Origin: Sthenelais limicola
Taxonomy: Eukaryota; Annelida; Polychaeta; Phyllodocida; Sigalionidae
Direction: 5' to 3'
Assembly (NCBI GenBank): GCA_942159475.1
Contig: OW804096.1
Coordinates: forward strand, 130,934,941 to 130,998,940
Length of the DNA stretch: 64,000 nt
The notes beneath the pieces were generated by a model, which did no database searches, was not told the DNA's origin, and saw nothing but the letters and a program-made list of their open reading frames with translations. The position numbers were made by a program, and so were the translations under genes. Below are positions 58,372 through 64,000 of this stretch, one piece after another (positions within the stretch are counted from its first letter, which is position 1; each line of letters begins with the position of its first letter).

Positions 58372-58601
58372 CCAACTTATATATGCCAACTTATATACTT
58401 ATATACGCGACAGATATAGCAAAAATCTTTTAATTCAATGAAGACCTTGTGTGACAAAATAGGACTTTTTGGGTCCTGCTAATGACATGTCAGTAAAAAT
58501 TCAGTTAGTAAAAATTGGACTATTTAGTCATTAAAAGTCAGTAATTTTGATGTTGGTTGGCTTGGCTGCTGGAATTATGTATCCCAGTACTAAGGTAAGC
58601 A

Positions 58602-58631
58602 TATCATAACAAGTCCTACCAATTGGTCCCG
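58602..58631 (+). repeat. 30-bp direct repeat, left copy
   Basis: Starts TATCATAACAAGTCCTACCA and ends TTGGTCCCG. It recurs exactly at 59692-59721. It contains an ATTGGT step resembling an LTR-end/primer-binding junction. Confidence 0.85.
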
Positions 58632-58681
58632 AGGGCTGGTAGTTCTCAGGGACCTTTCTTTGTATCGGATAACCCAAACTA

Positions 58682-59146
58682 ATGTCTCTCCCTTCATTGG
58701 GGCACATTGGGGGGAGAGACGACGCACATGGGCTGGAGGGAAAGTATATAAACTCAAGAAGAAAAGGTAAAAGTTTGGATAATAGAGGTATAACGATCAG
58801 GGGACAACCCCATTTGCTAACAGATGTTTGTTATGTAAACAATTCGTGGGATTATTTTGCAATACCGATAGATAGGGAACAGCACTGTGTAGATGCATAC
58901 ATGTATGGAATGAGAGTAATGACCTTGGTTGACACAGGAGCGTCTATATCTGTTAGGAGTAAGAAAATGTTCATGAGTCTAAATGCTAGAACACCTAGAA
59001 TGACAGATATGCCTGTAAAGAAATGCGTATTGGCAGATGGAAGGTTAATACAGGGCTACGGCCCATGTTCTATGAAGCTTGATCTGGCCCAGAAAAGATA
59101 TCATATTAAGGTGACAGTCTGGCCTGAGTATCTGCGAACCCTTTAA
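58682..59146 (+). pseudogene. Truncated retropepsin (pol protease) of an LTR retrotransposon
   Basis: An open frame of 154 residues. Residues about 81-87 read LVDTGAS, the aspartic-protease active site of retroviral-type proteases. It is followed by a flap-side stretch (VLADGRLIQGYGP) and a beta region (KLDLAQKRYHIKVTVWPE). The frame stops at 59144-59146, just before the second conserved motif (ILG-type) would be expected, and no reverse transcriptase follows. Family members dimerise to cleave Gag-Pol, but this piece is too short to be active. The ATG at 58682 is simply the first in the frame, because in an intact element this domain would be part of a polyprotein. The neighbouring LTR pieces link it to a relative of the 12.5-kb element. 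Confidence 0.75.
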
Positions 59147-59224
59147 TTATATACCCTTATAGTTCAAGGAAATTATGAAATTAATAAGTTCAGCAACAAA
59201 AAAAAGCTAACCTGTTTATCCTCC

Positions 59225-59300
59225 GTGCCGAGTCCCTACATGTAACTTCCAGTTTATTTGGCCCCTAGCGGATGATTTGATAAGCTCTCAAAACAACAAC
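59225..59300 (+). repeat. Retroelement 3'-internal fragment
   Basis: ACTTCCAGTTTATTTGGCCC, CCCCTAGCGGAT and TCAAAACAA resemble 14470-14515 of the large element (ACTTCCGGTTTTGATACCCC, CCCTAGCGGAT and GAGACAA). This places it just upstream of where a 3' LTR should lie. Confidence 0.5.
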
Positions 59301-59428
59301 ATGTGTACAAGCCAGAGAACCTGTATCGCAGTGTCGGGGGTGGCAATGAGTGTGCTGGCCGGGCTGGAGTTGATTTGGCAACTCACCAACGATGTCCGAC
59401 TAGGATTCGGCTCCATTGTGCTGTTGTC

Positions 59429-59687
59429 GACAGACTTCTCCTGAAGAGCTGTACTACCTTATGCTGTATAATGAAGAACTGACTGGAAGCCCTGCCACCT
59501 CGAACACTGACCATGCTTTAACTTGCTATACATGAATATTGTGTTATATTGAAGTCTAATAAAAGAAGCCATTCTGTACTCCACGCCTTACTTTATACCT
59601 ACTGATACTACAAGCCAAGCACAATATCCAATCGAGACATCTATCCATTCGCAGCTACCCCTATTTATAAGTACACGACGCGAGATC
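59429..59687 (+). repeat. U3-less LTR fragment (R-U5)
   Basis: Aligns closely with 58037-58295 of the solo LTR. It starts about 27 bases past the TATA box, the predicted transcription start, and stops within U5. It keeps AATAAA at 59558-59563. Confidence 0.85.
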
Positions 59688-59691
59688 GGAG

Positions 59692-59721
59692 TATCATAAC
59701 AAGTCCTACCAATTGGTCCCG
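59692..59721 (+). repeat. 30-bp direct repeat, right copy
   Basis: Identical to 58602-58631, directly after the truncated U5. Confidence 0.85.
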
Positions 59722-60285
59722 TGGGTAGGGGGTTTCAATACCTGAACAACTATTCATTATTTTGTTCCAGAACCCTTCGAAATTAATTTATTGGCCCAGT
59801 AACTTAGTAGGCTTTATTTTCTTAGCATGTCCATACAGAAATTTGAGAAGTATAGAATACATAGGAAAACATGCCAAAATATAGGATTGTTAAAAATGGC
59901 CTGTGTCTATGACAAATGGCCAGCGTGAGGCTGGTTTACGCAGGCCATATAGGGCTGTCCTGAGTGGGTGGTGGTGGCGCCATCGCCGATAAAGGGAACT
60001 ACATGGGGGTACAACAGTCAATACACTCATCGGTGTTATAGCATTGCGGGAATGTGCCTTTGAGAGTTACTTATGATAAAAGACTCAAAAGTACATGAAA
60101 TATTTGTTTTACATACATGAAACCTTTGAGACGTATAGACACAGCTTTAAACTTTCGAAAACTGTATTTTATATAATATATTTATTTACCTGAGTCCGGG
60201 AAATAAGCAGTTTTAAACGTCAAGACAGGCTATGTCCGGCAAGCCTAGCTGTAGGGTGGTCAAAATTAAAATAGGTTAGCGACTG
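59722..60285. other. Intergenic, no gene recognised
   Basis: No coding or repeat structure recognised. Confidence 0.45.
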
Positions 60286-60598
60286 GGTGACTCATCTTCC
60301 TGTGACACATCACATATTTCCATGAGTGCAAGCAAATTCTTTTCTTCTTCCAAGTTTATTTATTCCTCCTCATTATTCATATTAGAGAAAATTTGATATT
60401 TGACTAACTTTGTTATTTTTTCTTTTTGAGACTGCTTAAATTGTTTCCCCCTCCATGGCACCAGTAATGAAGTCATGTTTGCAGTTAAAATAGTCAAAGA
60501 AATATGCTGGAACTACAAAAATGATGCATACAACATTAAAGTTTTCTTTTAAACAAAATGTTTTCGAAACTCATTTCCCTGTGACACATCACATATGG
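60286..60598. repeat. Pair of CTCAT-CTGTGACACATCACATAT motifs
   Basis: CCTGTGACACATCACATAT occurs near 60300 and 60579, each preceded by an ACTCAT/TTCC block. The motif resembles the right terminus of the 425-bp element at 36353-36778 (ACTCATTTTCC...CACATCACATAT). Confidence 0.45.
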
Positions 60599-60642
60599 TG
60601 TTTATTACACTTTATTGCACCTGATTGAGACGTGGGATAAAC

Positions 60643-60760
60643 TAAATAAAGTATTGCTGGCTCGATGGCCTGATCCATTACACCCCTAATAACCCCACTC
60701 GTACCTCGTGCGGTTATTGGGGTTAATGGATGGCCATCTTCACCAGCAATACTTTATTCA
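60643..60760. mobile_element. Foldback element
   Basis: AATAAAGTATTGCTGG and TGATCCATTACACCCCTAAT at the left are mirrored by GGTTATTGGGGTTAATGGAT and CCAGCAATACTTTATT at the right, around a short CTCGTACCTCGTGCGG centre. Confidence 0.85.
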
Positions 60761-60936
60761 GTAAACATTCAGTGCGATAGTTTTCTATCCTATTAATAAT
60801 ACCATGTTCACATAAATTCTGAAGTTATGTTTCAGAAAACCTTCAGTTTGGCAGATTCTTCCACCTTGTACTAGGTGGGGTTTTGCCTAGCAATTTAGTA
60901 CTATTGTCCATAATTATGATATCGATATACATAGAG

Positions 60937-61073
60937 AGAATGGGATGAGCCGGCAATAATCGAAAATTTATAGGATGAGATTCGTCCACATAAGCACGAT
61001 GCCGTAGGCAGAGTGCTTATGTGGACGAATCAAGTCCTATAAATTTTCGATTATTGCTGGCGAGTTCCATTCT
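60937..61073. mobile_element. Foldback element (long hairpin)
   Basis: AGCCGGCAATAATCGAAAAT, TTATAGGA and ATTCGTCCACATAAGCAC pair with GTGCTTATGTGGACGAAT, TCCTATAA and ATTTTCGATTATTGCTGGC. The centre is ATGCCGTAGGCA-like. The arms extend outward to AGAATGG/CCATTCT. Confidence 0.88.
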
Positions 61074-61386
61074 ATATTTATTATATGTGCATAAAATTTG
61101 ATCATCATCAGATATCACTGAAAAAGTATTAAAGAACTCTCAGAGTCTCCCTCTGCCCCGCTGAGACCACCGCTGAGAGCACCGTCAGTAGGCTACAACG
61201 GTGAGCTGTCAGGACTGTGTGAGCATGCAGTGTTTACTTACTGACTTTGTTGAACTAAAATGTTCATAGCGTAGCCATTTCTTGAGCTACAATAATAAAC
61301 CTTACATCATTTGATAGAGAATTTAATTCTTTATTTAATGGTGTGGTGTTTATTATGTATTTTTATAATCACAGGTGGATTACCGA

Positions 61387-61441
61387 TCGCGGGGATCTCC
61401 GCGGGGATCTCCGCGGGGATCTCCGCGGGGATCTCCGCGGA
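61387..61441 (+). repeat. 12-bp GC-rich tandem repeat
   Basis: Four to five exact copies of GGGGATCTCCGC, each a near palindrome around GGAGATCC-type sequence with an SacII-like CCGCGG junction. In one frame this reads RGDL repeats, which is a by-product of the period. Confidence 0.9.
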
Positions 61442-63424
61442 GACAGCGGAAGTGCTGAGTCAGAGCTATTTTTAGACAACTACATTTTTATAGGACGCGT
61501 CCTATATGACTATTTTTATAGCACCCCACTTATAGCACCTCCCATATAGCATGCGCGTATAATAAATCTCAATATACTACTACTATTTACATGCATTTTA
61601 CACTTTACTTATATATATTATACAACTTGTTCCATTTGTGATTTGGTATAAATAATCATTTTTGTAAGGTTTCCTTACTAATAAACTCTTCTTTCCTTAC
61701 TATAAGGAATACACTCTGCACTCACTTTGTTATATAAGTCTTAATTCTGTGAGTAAATCTTCTCAAGTTATTGGAAGGACCTCCACTTATCTGTTTCTTA
61801 TATAGATGTATAGTGTATTATCTTCCTTTTGTTTTGAGAATATAACTTCCCATATTACTTGAAAAAAATCTCCACATGTCTGTTAACAGCTGAAAATAGA
61901 CTATATGACAATCACCATCTTTCTGTGACAGTCCTCTATTTTTCATAATATTTATATTTCTCCACTTTACATCACATTGGAGAGTACTAATGTTGTTCTT
62001 TTTACTCCGCTACAAGCCTTGTATTGTATTTTGCTTTGGAAATTATAATGCTGTGCTGATTGTAATTTTGATCATGGTTTGGTATCCTTTAATCAATAGA
62101 TCCCTTCAATCAGAGGCTCCAGACGTAACATTTTGTTAATGGAAATTGGATACTTTGACTTTAAATAAACGACGCCAGGAAATATAAGAAGAATGGCGGC
62201 TAAAAGAATGATATTTATTCAGGATACACTGAGCGAGTTGAAAAAACTAACTGTCTTGAAGCTTTACATCTCAGAATCATAAATCCTAATGGAAGCCATT
62301 CAGAAGTGCCGGCTCAGGAAAAGCTTGCAGTGTATTTATATCTAAGTATTTGATTTGTTCCAGTGAGGTAATGAGAATTGTTCTCCAATCGCACCAATAT
62401 TGTACAGTTTTTAGATTTAAGTGTGCTCTTTCCGCGGAGCTTGCCAACTGGCTTAAAAGTCAACATCAATGAACAGATCTTAGTTTCCCCAAAGCAGTTT
62501 AACACGAAAATTTGAAAGTGCCCTGTTATCACATATTGCCGACGTTAATGTAGCTTTATCACTAGGTCTGTCCGTATCATCTCACTTTGTCTGTCTCTAT
62601 AGACGCAATTTTAAATGAATTATTGTGAATCCCCCCCACCCCCTCCCCCTCTGAACGAATATGAAAGGACCCCTATCGAATGTGGTTCTATGAATCAGAT
62701 ATCGATCTGACACAAGTGTTTCACCATTATTATATTATCATATAAACTGTTTAATGTTTTTTCTATAATATTATTGTATTCTATATCATATATCATTTTA
62801 TAACTGTAATATGGACCAGAATTAGCTGAGAACAGCAAGCAACAGTTTAATGTGTTTCACTGACTAAATATATAATCTTAAACTAAACTAACCCCCACCT
62901 CAACTCTGACCACATATTTGCATTTGCTTCCCTCGTTATTGAAGCAACATTTTCTTCTCTCCCTAGTGAGATATTATCCATCACACCTTATATGATTTAC
63001 TACATGTGATTTAGACAAACTCGCTCCGCCTTAGGAGTTGTATTTAATCAGAATGAAGGGATTCATAGAAGATTATTATTAATTAATATCATATATGAGT
63101 TACAATCATGGCGAGTTATAATCATGACCTTGGCAGCTTCGATCATTTGTAATTGATATATAAGTAATAGTAGTGAGTAATCTCCTTAATCAACGAGGGG
63201 AAACATTACTGGGAATATCTTTTATCAACATCATACTAATTAGCTTCATGTCCAAATGAGATTTGTGATGATAAAAGAGTGACTAAATATTTTATCTGCG
63301 AGGGAAACTCGACAGGCATACATGAAAACACGAACACTTTTTAAGCTTCCTGATGTCAGGCCTTTTAACGAGAACGAAGAGATGAAGCCTTTAACAGAGG
63401 GAGGACCTTGACAAAAATTATCAG
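61442..63424. other. Intergenic, no gene recognised
   Basis: AT-rich with short frames and a C-rich patch near 62632-62653. No domain, exon or dispersed repeat recognised. Confidence 0.45.
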
Positions 63425-63505
63425 ATCAGAAATAAGTGAGTGAATTCGAACGACGCAGACATCATACGACCAGATCCAGCACGTTACCACTGCGCCACCT
63501 CTGCC
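63425..63505 (-). mobile_element. tRNA-derived SINE head
   Basis: The minus strand begins GGCAGAGGTGGCGCAGTGGT, containing an RNA polymerase III A box (TGGCGCAGTGG). About 50 bases on it has a B-box-like GTTCGAATTC. The spacing matches tRNA genes, but the acceptor and anticodon stems do not form, so it is a SINE promoter region and not a tRNA. The 3' body was not delimited. Confidence 0.6.
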
Positions 63506-63764
63506 AATCCATAAATAAAATTTCATCGTGGGCAAGGGTGCAAGTAATTTCGGAAAAGTTCAACTTTTTCTTAAAATCCCTTCAGAATGAATAATACAAT
63601 AGATAGTCTATATTTTTGTTTAAAGCAATGAACCAATAAAATCCATTTTGAGTTTACATCGCACAAACTCTGAGCAATGATGTGGAAATTATTTTCTTTT
63701 ATTTTTATTCATTTAAGGCCAAGCTTGTGCTAATTCCTTGGCATTGCAACGTTCTGCAGACTCC

Positions 63765-63905
63765 TCTCTCTCTCTCTCTCCCATCTACCTCTTCAACCAA
63801 TCACTACTCCTCTTCTTCCAACCATCACCTTCGTTCCTACTTCCACCCCTACTTCGTCTTTCCTTCTACATTGCTCCCAAATAAAATACTTGATCTTACC
63901 ACCTG
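63765..63905 (+). repeat. (CT)n and pyrimidine-rich tract
   Basis: A short CT microsatellite leads into TTCTTCCAACC-type pyrimidine-rich sequence. The 84-residue Ser-rich frame over it is a composition artefact. Confidence 0.8.
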
Positions 63906-64000
63906 TCTCTGCTTTTCTGTTGTAATGTTAAATTAATTACACCTGAAATAACTAGATCCAGTGCGCACGATGTGAACACATCTAGGATGAAACCGCACTT

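Noticed and set aside
61343..61549. Frame encoding repeated RGDL, suggestive of integrin-binding motifs
   Set aside because: The repeats come from a 12-bp GC-rich tandem array with no signal peptide, splice context or wider domain.
63425..63505. Functional tRNA gene on the minus strand
   Set aside because: A and B boxes are present, but the acceptor stem and anticodon arm do not form, so a SINE head is the better call.
1..64000. CRISPR arrays, operons or prokaryotic defence systems
   Set aside because: Spliced genes, LTR elements, MITEs and a SINE show the DNA is eukaryotic. The tandem arrays present have no spacer-repeat structure.

Overview
This is a eukaryotic, AT-rich, repeat-dense stretch of an animal genome. 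The one well-resolved protein gene is a spliced organic anion transporter (SLCO/OATP) with the Kazal-type extracellular loop. The rest is intergenic or intronic DNA filled with transposable elements and foldback (MITE-like) repeats. An invertebrate, possibly a marine deuterostome such as an echinoderm or hemichordate, fits the repeat types, but the sequence alone does not settle the phylum.

Layout. 1-2896: AT-rich DNA with no recognisable gene. 2897-15460: a 12.56-kb LTR retrotransposon on the + strand. Its two 725-bp LTRs show no differences when read side by side. It has 4-bp CATT target duplications, a primer-binding-like site, a purine tract touching the 3' LTR and a short gag-like frame with one CCHC zinc knuckle. 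I can find no protease, reverse transcriptase, RNase H or integrase in its interior. The remaining ~10 kb is non-coding and partly built from decayed internal repeats. It looks like a recently mobile, non-autonomous large retrotransposon derivative. 15461-26329: intergenic DNA with purine-rich and tandem repeats and foldback elements. 26360-40288: a 12-coding-exon SLCO4-like gene on the + strand, predicted 742 residues and 12 membrane segments, with several MITEs in its introns and one just after its stop codon. 40289-57677: intergenic, repeat-rich DNA with a nested A-B-A duplication near 47.5 kb and one isolated signal-peptide-like exon at 55.2 kb. 57678-59721: a solo LTR of the same family with CCAA target duplications, then a rearranged fragment carrying a truncated retropepsin (DTGA motif) and a U3-less LTR piece, bounded by 30-bp direct repeats. 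59722-64000: two large foldbacks, a 12-bp GC-rich tandem array and a tRNA-derived SINE head.

The retroelement parts form one story. The intact element keeps the cis signals needed for transcription, priming and packaging, but its pol must come from elsewhere. A relative of that kind is represented here only by the protease fragment near 58.9 kb. The LTRs carry TGATGCAAT sites ahead of a TATA box, and the interior carries CTCF-like and RFX-like motifs, so the element may be stress-responsive and may affect chromatin. The SLCO gene is independent of this and appears intact.
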